DNA from: Rothia aeria | GTDB taxonomy: Bacteria > Actinomycetota > Actinomycetes > Actinomycetales > Micrococcaceae | Direction of reading: 5' to 3' | NCBI GenBank assembly: GCA_002355935.1 | Contig: AP017895.1 | Location: 1,488,001-1,552,000, forward strand | Length of the DNA: 64,000 nt | Shown: positions 37,490 to 46,444 of the stretch, piece by piece | Layout: the number at the start of each line of letters is the position of its first letter | Numbering within the stretch: the stretch's first letter is position 1 | Program-made: the position numbers and the translations under genes | Notes under the pieces: model-generated | Database searches by the model: none | What the model saw: the letters and a program-made list of their open reading frames with translations, nothing else | Told to the model about the DNA's origin: nothing

Positions 37490-38694
37490 AAACCTTCCCA
37501 CAGCCCTTGCCTGCTTCGATTACAACGAAAATAGCCAACTCATCGCCCAGCACCAATGGAAAGTACCGTCCAAAGAAGAGAATTCCCGAAACGGTTTGCC
37601 CGAAACCGACTGGCGCGATGCACAGTACGATATGCTGCACCTGCCCGTTACCGAAACCGTCCGCTACCGCTACGAATTCAACGGTAACCGCGCCGCCACC
37701 ATCCTGTCCGACGGCGAAGTGCAGAACTATTTCTACAATTTGCACGACCAACTAGTTAAATTGGAAATATTCAAAAAGACGGCACGAAAGAAGCGTAGGC
37801 TTACCGCTACGATGCCTTGGGCAGACGGATAAGCAAAGCCCGGCTGAAAGCAAACGCTAACGAAGTTTCAGACAGGCATTCAGCAGACCATACCTGTCTG
37901 AATACACCAAACAGCAAAGATATTTTAGATAGCGAAATTGCCTGCATCTACACCGATGCAGACAGCTATGAGCCGCTGGCTTAAATCCGCAATTGCACAG
38001 ATACAGAAGATAGCAACAAACAGCAGACCGACTACTTCCACCGCGATCACATCGGCATCCCGCGTAAGATGACCGATAAGGACGGCAAGCTCTTGTGGTT
38101 TGGGATTATTACGGCTGGGGTCGTCTGGAAGAGGAAACCAAGGTAACGGATAGCGCTTACCAACCCTTCCGCCTGCAGAACCAGTATGCCGACCGTGAGA
38201 CGGGGCTGCATGACAACTTCTTCAGGTATTATGAGCCTGATGCGGGTTGGTTTGTGAGTCAGGATCCGATTGGGTTGCTTGGTGGAGATAATTTTTATTT
38301 ACTGCTCCTAATGTTCAAGAATGGATTGACCCATTAGGGCTATCAAAAAAAGGAGGTAAGGCTATTCTAAAAACAATATCTGGAATTATTTCTGAAGGAT
38401 TTAGCACAAAAGCAAAAGGTAAAAGAGGAAAAATACATCCTGTCGTACAAAAGCTTATGATAAAGTTTCTGCCCGAAAAAGGTCTGCTTTTCATTGCAAA
38501 TGTGGGGAAGTCGATGCTCTTAGCAGAATCGCAGAAGATGCAGATGCTCGGACAATTTCTGATTTAAGAAAATCGTTAAAAACGGAACATCAGAAGCTTA
38601 TGATCTTGCTGATGATACACTTAAAGCACTGTGTAGTAGTTGTGCATGGGTATTAAAATTCTTAAGAATGAAAGGTAAAAATAGTCATGGATGA
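37490..38694 (+). pseudogene. Rhs effector remnant B with deaminase-like toxin tip
   Basis: 37507-37830 holds YD-repeat core text (ETVRYRYEFNGNRAATIL, GEVQNYF..LHDQLVKLE). 38040-38337 gives [18 protein letters not shown], then [34 protein letters not shown] and GGDNFY, the core-tip boundary. The tip (38338-38694, with frame changes) reads KGGKAILKTISGIISEGF, GKRGKIHPVVQKL, FHCKCGEVDALSRIAEDA and LKALCSSCAWVLKFL. A CxE (in KCGEV) followed by CxxC is the zinc and catalytic pattern of YwqJ-like nucleic-acid deaminases. The frame is broken several times. Confidence 0.65.
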
Positions 38695-39135
38695 TATAAA
38701 TGAAATTATGGATAATATTTCTGAGTTTTTAGAAAAAACCCAGAAAAATAAAAATTTTTAATTAATAAGTTAAGAGATTTCCTAAAAAATTTTATGAAAA
38801 TAATTCACAGATTAACATTAAAGAAAAAATATTTTGAACAATAAAAATACTGATGTATCATTAAGTTTTTTATTGGCAAGTGAAAATTATTATAATGGCT
38901 CCATATCATTAAATTCATTAATAAATGAACGTTCCCAAGCATGGAAGTTATTTGATTCAAGCTCAGAAAGTTTTAGATTTTTTTAAATCTTATTATCTAT
39001 ACTATGTACGATTACGAGAAGGAAGAAATTGCAAAAGAAGGAGGAGATATTGATGACTTAATTTCAATTATAATTATTGATTTACATGATATTCATCCCT
39101 CTTTGCCAATGCAGTTTGAAGAGTTCCTTATTTAG
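38687..39135 (+). pseudogene. Degraded immunity gene of remnant B
   Basis: The ATG at 38687 overlaps the toxin tip by 8 bp, the usual toxin-immunity coupling. Frames in turn read MDDINEIMDNISEFLEKTQ, INKLRDFLKNFYENNSQ, VSLSFLLASENYYNGSISL, RSQAWKLFDSSSESF and GDIDDLISIIIIDLHDIHP, ending TAG at 39133. At least three indels. The family is unknown; it is immunity by position. Confidence 0.4.
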
Positions 39136-39171
39136 CAAGCGTAGGTTGAGTCAAGACCCAACAAATGCCAA

Positions 39172-39210
39172 AGGTCGTCTGAAACCGCCGAACGGCGTTT
39201 TCAGACGACC
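39172..39210 (+). terminator. Inverted DUS hairpin, AG-mucDUS dialect
   Basis: AGGTCGTCTGAA at 39172-39183 is the exact dialect described from Neisseria mucosa. GGTCGTCTGAAA (39173-39184) pairs with TTTCAGACGACC (39199-39210), and an inner CGCCG/CGGCG stem continues the hairpin. Paired uptake sequences as transcription terminators are characteristic of Neisseriaceae. It lies 4 bp before the rhs copy 1 start. Confidence 0.85.
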
Positions 39211-39213
39211 CCC

Positions 39214-40327
39214 ATGGCCTTCAATAAAATCGCCCGTAAAAGCAGTGACTTCAATGTCGTCTTTACCCTCCCCGATTTCTGCTGGCCGCCTCCTCCTGCT
39301 CCGCCTGTCACACCCCCTATTCCCTTCCCGCTCTTCGCCGATCTGGGCAGCGCCAAAACCGTTGCCAAAGACGTCCGCCTCAACCGCAAGCCCGCCTTCG
39401 TCTTCAATGCCAGTAAAACCAACCGCACCACCGGCGACGAACCCGCCCTTCCGGGCCGCAAGGGGGTGTTGTCGCGTACCGCCACCAAACCTGCCTGGCC
39501 GATGATGCACTCCTCTTCGGTTAAAATCCGCAAGCGCTACATCATACGCGCCGGCGATATGTTCCACATGAACAACAAGTTCAAGAAAAACTGCCGCCCA
39601 AACCCTGTATTTCCTGTCAGGCCGCTGCCGCTGGTCTGGAACCGCAGCTATTATTCCGACCAAGACGGTACCGGTTGGCTCGGCGAGGGCTGGAGTGTGC
39701 CGGGTTGCCAACGCATCATCCGCGATGCGGCGGGATTGGCCTATATCGACGATCAGGGCCGTCTGTTCCCGCTGCCGGAAGTCGATGAAGATGATGAGGA
39801 ACCGGTATTGTTCGAGAGCGAACAGATTTGGTTCAGTAAGAATCCGGACGGGCATTATGTCATTGCTTCGCTGGACGGTTCGATAGCGCTGCGTTTTGCG
39901 CCTTTGGTGATCGCGGAAGACGGCTCGGACGAAGACAGTACCCTCTTCCCGCTGGTGGCGGTGGAAGACGCCAACGGCAACCACCAGCGTTTCGTCTATC
40001 ATCCGCTGACCGGTCTGCCGCAATACGTCATCGACGGCAACGGCTGGGTGTTCTCGCTGAACTTTGGCAATGTGGCGGACGAGCAATATCATTACGACGA
40101 CAACAAACGAGTTGACCAAACGGGTGTTTGCTGACGACAACACCAATCTGATGGAACGCGACGGTTTGGGCCGTCTGCTCAGCCACACCGATGCGCTGGG
40201 GCAGCACACCGATACCACTACGAGGCCAAATAGAGTTAAAGTATATGATGCTGGAAAAATTATTGGTGCATCAGACGGTGTAGATACACCATACATACGA
40301 GCTGAATGTTCTCAGGGGGAGGGGTAA
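39214..40327 (+). pseudogene. Rhs copy 1: Tox-PAAR-like N-terminus with deleted core and short toxin tail
   Basis: The N-terminus has FTLPDFCWPPPPAPPVTP, FADLGSAKTVAKDVRLN, TTGDEPALPGRKGV and MHSSSVKIRKRYIIRAGD, the Tox-PAAR-like (DUF4150) plan that caps T6SS spikes. Core text from SYYSDQDGTGWLGEGWSV to GWVFSLNFG is nearly identical to copy 2 at 42580-43029. Two deletions are visible by comparison: 77 bp at CTGCCG and 345 bp at CGAGCA. The first frame stops at 40134; an overlapping frame (40064-40327) carries on as DNTNLMERDGLGRLLSHTD and then a foreign tail TRPNRVKVYDAGKIIG. There is no functional full-length effector. Confidence 0.8.
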
Positions 40328-40385
40328 TACATAGATATCCAATTACAAAAAGAAGAACACTTGATGAGAATAGGGGCAAATTGAA

Positions 40386-40649
40386 ATGGAACATGACATT
40401 GATTTTAAAGATGGCATTATTACTTATGAAAATTTATTTTGGCTATTTAATAACACTAATGAATTAATCTACAAACTTGAATTTGAGGAAGATTTATTAC
40501 AAGTACAGTTCTTTAATGAAAAATATATTTTAGATGTTGGATGGTATTCCACTACCGGTAAAAATGGAAAATTCAAAGTTTATGTAATTAAAAATTATGA
40601 TTGGGAAAATCCATTATTTACTAAATCTAATAAAAAATTAGTGGTTTAA
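40386..40649 (+). CDS. Small immunity-type protein
   Basis: An intact 87-residue AT-rich gene (MEHDIDFKDGIITYENLFW, LQVQFFNEKYILDVGWYST, VIKNYDWENPLF). It follows the short toxin tail of rhs copy 1, so it is probably that tip's immunity protein. The pattern IT-YE-L-WLF...LQV-F-N-YILDVGWY recurs in immunity-type proteins I recognise from Gram-negative Rhs loci, but I cannot name a family. The toxin side is lost. Confidence 0.6.
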   Translation: MEHDIDFKDGIITYENLFWLFNNTNELIYKLEFEEDLLQVQFFNEKYILDVGWYSTTGKNGKFKVYVIKNYDWENPLFTKSNKKLVV

Positions 40650-41899
40650 TTGCCACTATAAAACAAGGAATCAAATGCATATATTCTCATGAGCATCTTC
40701 TCATTAACCGTAGCAAGCCGTAGCCCGCATGAAACCTCCAATCCCGACGTAGCGTGGGTGCGGTAATCATGCTGTTTCTGCTTCTCAGACGATCTCAATG
40801 CCGTCACCGACAACCGCCTGAAAACCTACAACGGCACGACCTATTACTACGACGGCCTCGGCAACCTCATCCACCGCGAACTGCCGAACGGCGAAGTACA
40901 GAACTATTTCTACGACCTGCACGACCAACTGGTTAAAGCCGAAATCTTTAAAAAAGACGGCACAAAAGAAACTTGGGCGTACAGCTACGATGCCTTGGGC
41001 AGAAGGATAGGCAAAGGTCGTCTGAAAGACGGAGAAGTTTCAGGCAGCCTCGAAAACCAAACCCGCTTCGTTTGGGACGGCAGCCATCTCTTGCAGGAAA
41101 TCCAGCCGGACGGCAGATATACCTATATCTACGCAGACCAAGACTCCTACGAACCGCTGGCGCAAGTCCAAGACTTGACAACTGAAGACGGCGAAAGCTG
41201 CCAACAAACCCACTACTTCCACTGCGACCAAATCGGCATCCCGCGCGAGATGACCGATAAGGACGGCAAGCTCTTGTGGTTCGGCAATTACACCGGCTGG
41301 GGTCGTCTGAAAGAGGAAACCAAGGTAACGGATAGCGCATACCAACCCTTCCGCCTGCAAAACCAATATGCCGACCGTGAAACAGGGCTGCATTACAACT
41401 TCTTTAGGTATTATGAACCTGATGCAGGTCGGTTTGTGAATCAGGATCCGATTGGGTTAGAAGGTGGAAAAAATTTCTATTCTTATTCTAGTAATACTAC
41501 TAAATGGATTGATATACATAGGATTATGTGTTAAAGAGGCTGAAAAAATTAAATGAAACTATGGCTCCTCATAAAGGAAAGCGTAATGCCCCTTCTATTA
41601 TGGTGGCTGCCTATACAGCGACAGGCCTCATTGAAGTCGCATCTAACGGAGATATACCAGGTAAAATTGCGCCAGAATTACAAGAGCTTGCAGATAGACA
41701 TGGTGGGGTAGGAGCAAAAACTGAGTGTGGTAATACTATAGGTAGATGTGCAGAATTTAGAGCTGCTAATAAGCTACTTTTAGATAATCCTGATTTAAAA
41801 TTAAAAGACATTAAATTTACTAAAGCTAAGCGCCCTAGAACTGGCCAAGCAAGACCATATTGTGATAACTGCGTCAATATATTTGGTGTAACAAATTAA
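40650..41899 (+). pseudogene. Rhs remnant C with deaminase toxin tip
   Basis: Core text resumes near 40790 (LNAVTDNRLKTYNGTTYYY, LGNLIHRELPNGEVQNYF). It runs in the open frame 40995-41534 through QTRFVWDGSHLLQEIQPDG, YEPLAQVQDLTTEDGES and [19 protein letters not shown]. After WIDI a shift leads into the tip frame 41528-41899: KGKRNAPSIMVAAYTATGL, PELQELADRHGGVGAKTE, NTIGRCAEFRAANKLLL and QARPYCDNCVNIFG. RCAEF plus PYCDNC is the catalytic Glu and zinc-cysteine set of YwqJ-like deaminase toxins. Removing one A near 41545 fuses the frames. This is the best preserved toxin of the block; an in-frame AG-mucDUS lies at about 41014. Confidence 0.75.
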
Positions 41900-41943
41900 A
41901 CACTATTAACTATTAATTAGTATGATCAAAAAGGATTAAATCA

Positions 41944-42380
41944 ATGATTATGTCAGAATTATTTATCGAGTCTCACGATTTAGATTGGTTCGCAATTAAT
42001 GATAAAAATTTTATTGCTCATTTTGCAACTGGAGGCACTGATAAATTACCAAGCAAATTAAAGACATCTAAGTCATTATGGGAACAGCAATTTAACTTTT
42101 TAATAATCTACCTGATATTACGGAACCTGTATTTTGTGAGAATAATTTACCAATATTTGATAGCTTAAAAGAGAAAGAAGAATATTTAGAATCCTTTGCA
42201 GGTTACGCAAAAAAAGGGATTTTTAGTTATGATATAGATTTTGATAGTTTAGTGTATAAACTAATAGCATTTCCTAAAAACCCCACCAAGCTAAATGAAT
42301 TGCCCATAGCGCATTATGGCAGAAATGATTTAACATTAATTAATCATAATTATGATTGTTCTTCAATAATTACTATCTAA
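41944..42380 (+). CDS. Immunity protein for the deaminase tip (one-base frameshift)
   Basis: AAAAAGGA precedes the ATG at 41944. The first frame reads MSELFIESHDLDWFAINDK, FIAHFATGGTDKLPSKL. One extra T in the TTTTT run of the codons after QFN (about 42100) continues it as FFNNLPDITEPVFCENNLP, ESFAGYAKKGIFSYDID and LINHNYDCSSIITI to TAA at 42378 (145 residues). DWFA-D--G-I-HFATGG is a recurring opening in immunity proteins next to Rhs tips. The position directly after the deaminase tip makes it the cognate antidote. Confidence 0.65.
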
Positions 42381-42421
42381 AACAGCAAGTATAGATTGGT
42401 GCGAGCCCCAACCAAACCAAA

Positions 42422-42456
42422 AGGCCGTCTGAAACACAAATCCTTTCAGACGGCCT
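42422..42456 (+). terminator. Inverted DUS hairpin terminator, AG-DUS dialect
   Basis: AGGCCGTCTGAAA (42422-42434) pairs perfectly with TTTCAGACGGCCT (42444-42456) around a 9-nt loop; both arms are exact AG-DUS. This is the textbook Neisseria terminator built from two uptake sequences. It closes the remnant C toxin-immunity cassette. Confidence 0.93.
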
Positions 42457-42486
42457 ACTATGCTCTTTAACAATCTAATTTCTACC

Positions 42487-43740
42487 GACCGCTGCCGGCC
42501 GTCCGGTCAATCCGATACACGGGCTGAAGTTTTTGGAGGGTGAAACCGACTTTGCTTTTGAAGGCATTCTGCCGCTGGTCTGGAGCCGCAGCTATTATTC
42601 CGACCAAGACGGTACCGGTTGGCTCGGCGAGGGCTGGAGTGTGCCGGGTTGCCAACGCATCATCCGCGATGCGGCGGGATTGGCCTATATCGACGATCAG
42701 GGCCGTCTGTTCCCGCTGCCGGAAGTCGATGAAGATGATGAGGAACCGGTATTGTTCGAGAGCGAACAGATTTGGTTCAGTAAGAATCCGGACGGGCATT
42801 ATGTCATTGCTTCGCTGGACGGTTCGATAGCGCTGCGTTTTGCGCCTTTGGTGATCGCGGAAGACGGCTCGGACGAAGACAGTACCCTCTTCCCGCTGGT
42901 GGCGGTGGAAGACGCCAACGGCAACCACCAGCGTTTCGTCTATCATCCGCTGACCGGTCTGCCGCAATACGTCATCGACGGCAACGGCTGGGTGTTCTCG
43001 CTGAACTTCGGCTATGTGGCGGACGAGCAGTCGCCTAAAATGCGGCTGCTGTCGGTGTCGTTGTTGGAAGGTTTGCCCGTCTTCGGCGAAGCTGTCCGGG
43101 TCGGTAGTCCGCTGGTCCGCTACGAATACAATAATAGTGGCGATCTGCTGCGCGTCATCGGCCGCGACGGCAACGTCAAACGCAGCTTCGGCTATAAAAA
43201 CGATCTGATGGTGTCGCACACGGATGCGGCAGGATTGGTATCGGAATACGAATACGACCATTACACCCCGACCGGCAAGGTGTTGCGCAACTGGACTTCC
43301 TTGGGCGAGGAATGGCGTTTTACCTATCACGACGGTTATACCGAGGTAACCGACGTGTTGGGCCGTACCGAGCAATATCATTACGATTACAACAACGAGT
43401 TGACCAAACGGGTGTTTTGCCGACGGCAGCACCAATCTGGTGGAATGCGACAAGCTACGCCGTGGTATCTATAAGACTCAGAGTAAATTTGTCATCCGTT
43501 ACGAATTCGGCCTCTTTTGTCGTCTGAAAAGCCGCGTAGGTTTATTGGAATTCGCACAGCTGTTCAGATTTTCAGATTATAGAACCAGTATTTTGATGAA
43601 GGGAACGGCTGCATTACGAACTGATGTGGTACTATGAGCTTTAAAATAGGTTGTTTGTAAATCAGGACCCATTTGGGGTGCTGGGTGGAGAGAATCTTTA
43701 TCAGTTTGATCCGAACTCTTTGAAATGGACTGATATGTAG
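42487..43740 (+). pseudogene. Rhs copy 2: core without N-terminal cap
   Basis: It begins inside the core at AAGRPVNPIHGLK-like text and gives a long open frame 42533-43474 with ETDFAFEGILPLVWSRSYY, EQIWFSKNPDGHYVIASL, LVRYEYNNSGDLLRVIGRD, SEYEYDHYTPTGKVLR and TEVTDVLGRTEQYHYDY. These are YD-type repeats (RYEYNNSGDL, YEYDHYTPTGK). After 43474 the frame is lost; a scrap [18 protein letters not shown] at about 43655-43705 marks the core-tip boundary. There is no PAAR-like N-terminus and no tip. It retains the 345 bp missing from copy 1. Confidence 0.8.
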
Positions 43741-44044
43741 GGCTATAATTTCTTTCCGAAGTTCAGCAAAAGTAAATTCTATATAATTTTAAAGGAGAAA
43801 ATGTGAGATTTATGATTTTCAAAACTCGCGAATTAGAAGATTTAGCAAGAAAAGGCGATGGTCAAAAACAATTAGGTAAGTATTTTTAGAGAGCGCAAGT
43901 TATGGAATGCTATAAAATATTTAGTATTGTTCTAACAGATGATATTAGTTTTGAGGATATGTTGTGCGTCAGTCAGCTAATTAACAACACTTGCCTAACG
44001 GATTAAAATTTAAACTCTTAATTACATAAACAATTGGAGAACTA
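43741..44044. pseudogene. Decayed tip/immunity stretch
   Basis: A short open text MIFKTRELEDLARKGDG follows GGAGAAAATG at about 43795 but stops after about 30 codons. MECYKIFSIVLTDDISFED at about 43900 is another scrap. No family is recognised. GGAGA at about 44036 is the ribosome binding site of the next gene. Confidence 0.3.
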
Positions 44045-44659
44045 ATGGACCATATTGAACTGATCAACTTAATTAAAAACAACTGTAAAACAGCAGAGCA
44101 AGAAAAGTATATCGACAGACTGGAAAAGAAATTTTCTATTAGGTCAAAAAGAACACTTGGAACACTGAAAGATTTGTATTCTAGCCTATTGGTAAACAAA
44201 CAACACCAACTCTTGATAGACACATTACCTTATTTCCTGACAATAAAATTTGAAGGAAATTACAATCACTGGTATTGCATAGAACATATTTTAGAAGATA
44301 TTTATTTTGCCATCTTGGCAATGGGCGGAAATGAAGTATTGGAAAACCAGATATTCTGCCATTATAAAACGGTGTATGATTTTATAAATAAAGACGGAAG
44401 CAGTAATAGATACGCCATTGATCTTGAATGGAATAATTCTCACCAAGCTATTAATAAATTTAACGATGAAATCCGTTCTTGCGAAGAATATAAAGGTGTT
44501 CTATATGAAACTTCTATTAGGTCAAGTTTAGTCAGGAGAGTTGTTTCCATAATTCTTTTGTGCAAAATCAAATCTTTAGAGTTTGATGATTCGCTACTGG
44601 AATTAGCTAATGAGCAATTAGAAATATTGAACAATGCTAAATATAAAAGGTATATTTAA
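44045..44659 (+). CDS. Hypothetical helical protein, probable immunity protein (204 aa)
   Basis: An intact 204-residue AT-rich gene with TTGGAGA upstream. It is mainly helical by pattern: QEKYIDRLEKKFSIRSKR, LPYFLTIKFEGNYNHWYC, IEHILEDIYFAILAMGGNE, and a C-terminal LLELANEQLEILNNAK. No membrane segment or signal is seen. It resembles DUF6707-type proteins beside Rhs loci, but I hold that loosely. No preserved toxin lies upstream. Confidence 0.6.
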   Translation: MDHIELINLIKNNCKTAEQEKYIDRLEKKFSIRSKRTLGTLKDLYSSLLVNKQHQLLIDTLPYFLTIKFEGNYNHWYCIEHILEDIYFAILAMGGNEVLENQIFCHYKTVYDFINKDGSSNRYAIDLEWNNSHQAINKFNDEIRSCEEYKGVLYETSIRSSLVRRVVSIILLCKIKSLEFDDSLLELANEQLEILNNAKYKRYI

Positions 44660-45120
44660 TATATGTGCTTGTTTGTTTAGCGAGTAAGCTGGGTTGCCAA
44701 ACCCAATAGTTCTTCAGGTAGCCTTACTTCCACCGTTCAGATTACCTGAAAGCATGGCACAGGTCTTGCGGGTGGGGAAGAGTCTTTATGGATATGCGCC
44801 GAAAGCGATGAGGTAAGCTGATATGTTTAGGGGTTGGTATATAGTGCTCCAAAAAATGGGTTCAGATCCAGCTGTAGCAGACAAAATAGAAGGCTATAGT
44901 AAACGTATTAAGTCCATGTAAAGGTATCAAGACGATGTTAGCTTTGGCTAGAGGGTAATTATGGAGAAATGAAGAAGAGAAGCAGAGCGAAAATCGCTCT
45001 ACAGTAGTGCCATAACCCATGCGTCAGAAAAGTCAAAATGTGCATGTAAAATGAAATTTTTATACATACAAAATTTTAATGCAAAAGTTATTTTATTAAA
45101 TTACAAATAAAGAATTTAAA
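44660..45120. pseudogene. Rhs-end and toxin-tip remnant with degenerate DUS hairpin
   Basis: Near 44765-44830 fragments such as GEESLYGYAPKAMR match the Rhs boundary GGENLYGYAPN. MGSDPAVADKIEGYSKRI at about 44857 may be the remains of a toxin tip. The stretch also holds the uptake-sequence hairpin listed separately. 44930-45120 shows nothing else recognisable. Confidence 0.35.
44713..44750. repeat. DNA uptake sequence of AG-eikDUS dialect with degenerate partner
   Basis: TTCAGGTAGCCT at 44713-44724 is, on the minus strand, AGGCTACCTGAA, the exact dialect described from Eikenella. AGATTACCTGAA at 44739-44750 is a 10/12 copy in inverted orientation, so the pair forms a CAGGTA/TACCTG hairpin like a decayed Neisseriaceae terminator. 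Looser 10/12 matches occur near 45530 and 45575. Confidence 0.75.
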
Positions 45121-45447
45121 ATGGAACCAATAATATTAAATAATATATCCGATGAAGTCTTTCTTGATGATATTAAAGAATTAACGCAAGAATTTCCTAT
45201 CGAGTTTCCAAATTTATTTAAACAAATAAAAGACTATTTAAATGTAGATACACAAAATATTTATATTACAGATTTTGTTGAAGATGAAAATAATAGTGAC
45301 TATTTCTATGGCTATTTCTTCGATATTTTAAGTAGGAAGATGTACAAATATTCATTTGAGAAAGATAAATCAAAAATTGAAGAAGTTAATATAAGCTCTT
45401 TAACATTAAAAGATACATTCAGCATTAAGGTATTACATTTATTGTAG
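45121..45447 (+). CDS. Hypothetical immunity-type protein (108 aa)
   Basis: An intact, acidic, AT-rich gene: MEPIILNNISDEVFLDD, FPNLFKQIKDYLNVDTQN, YITDFVEDENNSDYFYGY, FDILSRKMYKYSFEKDKS. AAAGAA before the ATG is only a weak ribosome binding site. No family is recognised. It lies after a toxin-tip remnant, so immunity is the positional guess. The 297 bases that follow contain only degenerate uptake-like sequences. Confidence 0.5.
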   Translation: MEPIILNNISDEVFLDDIKELTQEFPIEFPNLFKQIKDYLNVDTQNIYITDFVEDENNSDYFYGYFFDILSRKMYKYSFEKDKSKIEEVNISSLTLKDTFSIKVLHLL

Positions 45448-45744
45448 CGGCTATTGGAAATTAGCAAATAGTAGCCTGCTCAGGTAGGGTATGTTCTCTA
45501 CGCTCAGAAGGTTTCGGCTTTCATCCGTTTCAGGCTATCGGAAATATGCACTGTTTTTCGTTAAAGACTCCAAAAAGCCACCTGAAGAATATTCACACCA
45601 CAAATCAGTATCCCTCCATGAAGTGGCCGATTGGAGCGGCAAATGAACAAATGCGATAATGGTGGTGGAACGCGATATTATAATCCCAGCAAGGCGTAAA
45701 TTGACTTAATGCCAAGTAATATAATTAATATATAGAGAGATTTT

Positions 45745-46038
45745 ATGAAGAATTATAATATATTTAAATTATGTGAAGAGCTGCAATCTATTCTAGATAA
45801 AGAAATAACAGCAGGGAATGTTATAACTGAGCTTTCACGCTGTACGAACTGGCCTCAGGAAGGAAGTATTTTTGTTTCATTAAAAAATAGACTAACTGCA
45901 GGTAAGAAAGTTTTAACAGATGATGTTTATTATTCTATTAATAATGATATTCATTATGGTTGGATTGATGAATGTGTATGCAAAATTCACCATAATTTAT
46001 TGGTTGCAGGTAACTTAATTAAAAGTAAATATGAATGA
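45745..46038 (+). CDS. Hypothetical immunity-type protein (97 aa)
   Basis: An intact small gene with AGAGAGA upstream: LCEELQSILDKEITAGNVI, ELSRCTNWPQEGSIFVSLK, LTDDVYYSINNDIHYGWID, NLLVAGNLI. The layout (amphipathic helix, G-xI-E-SR-W strand, ND-HYG-ID) recurs in small proteins next to Rhs tips, but I cannot name the family. Composition is AT-rich. Confidence 0.5.
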   Translation: MKNYNIFKLCEELQSILDKEITAGNVITELSRCTNWPQEGSIFVSLKNRLTAGKKVLTDDVYYSINNDIHYGWIDECVCKIHHNLLVAGNLIKSKYE

Positions 46039-46444
46039 TTTATTTTAACCTTTATAAGGGAACTATTTTCCCGACTCATAGGTCAGCGTAATACATTAGA
46101 ACTTTTCAATCGGGTGAACGATGTTCTTTAATCCCCAGTGCTAGGAAGAATAACAGTAGTTCTTCTCCAGTTTGTGGTGGGCAGTGACTTCCTTCGCAAG
46201 GTATGATAGATGGAAAATGGTTTATTGAGTCTTTTAGACTATGTTCGATTATGCTAAAAAGTTTCGTATATGGACAGTTTGATAAAATTTTATTATTAAT
46301 TGAGTTTAGAAGAATCCAGGGTTTTATTTTCTGTAGGTATGGTTGATAAGAACCAGTTCCTCAAAATCAGTTGGCACAAACACGTTAACCGAAAATAGTG
46401 TAGAATCTTAAAATGTCGATATTAGAGCTCTGGGAGATGTAGTA
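46039..46444. other. Stretch without a supported gene at the right side of the block
   Basis: Only short unrelated open frames are seen. The base composition rises towards the host value from about 46060 onward. No Rhs, insertion sequence or tRNA signal is visible. The right border of the foreign DNA probably lies in or near this stretch. Confidence 0.35.

Noticed and set aside
39151-40296. Long minus-strand open frame opposite rhs copy 1 (and its twin opposite copy 2)
   Set aside because: It is a mirror of the Rhs reading frame in GC-rich repeat DNA; it appears in both duplicated copies and has no protein-like motifs.
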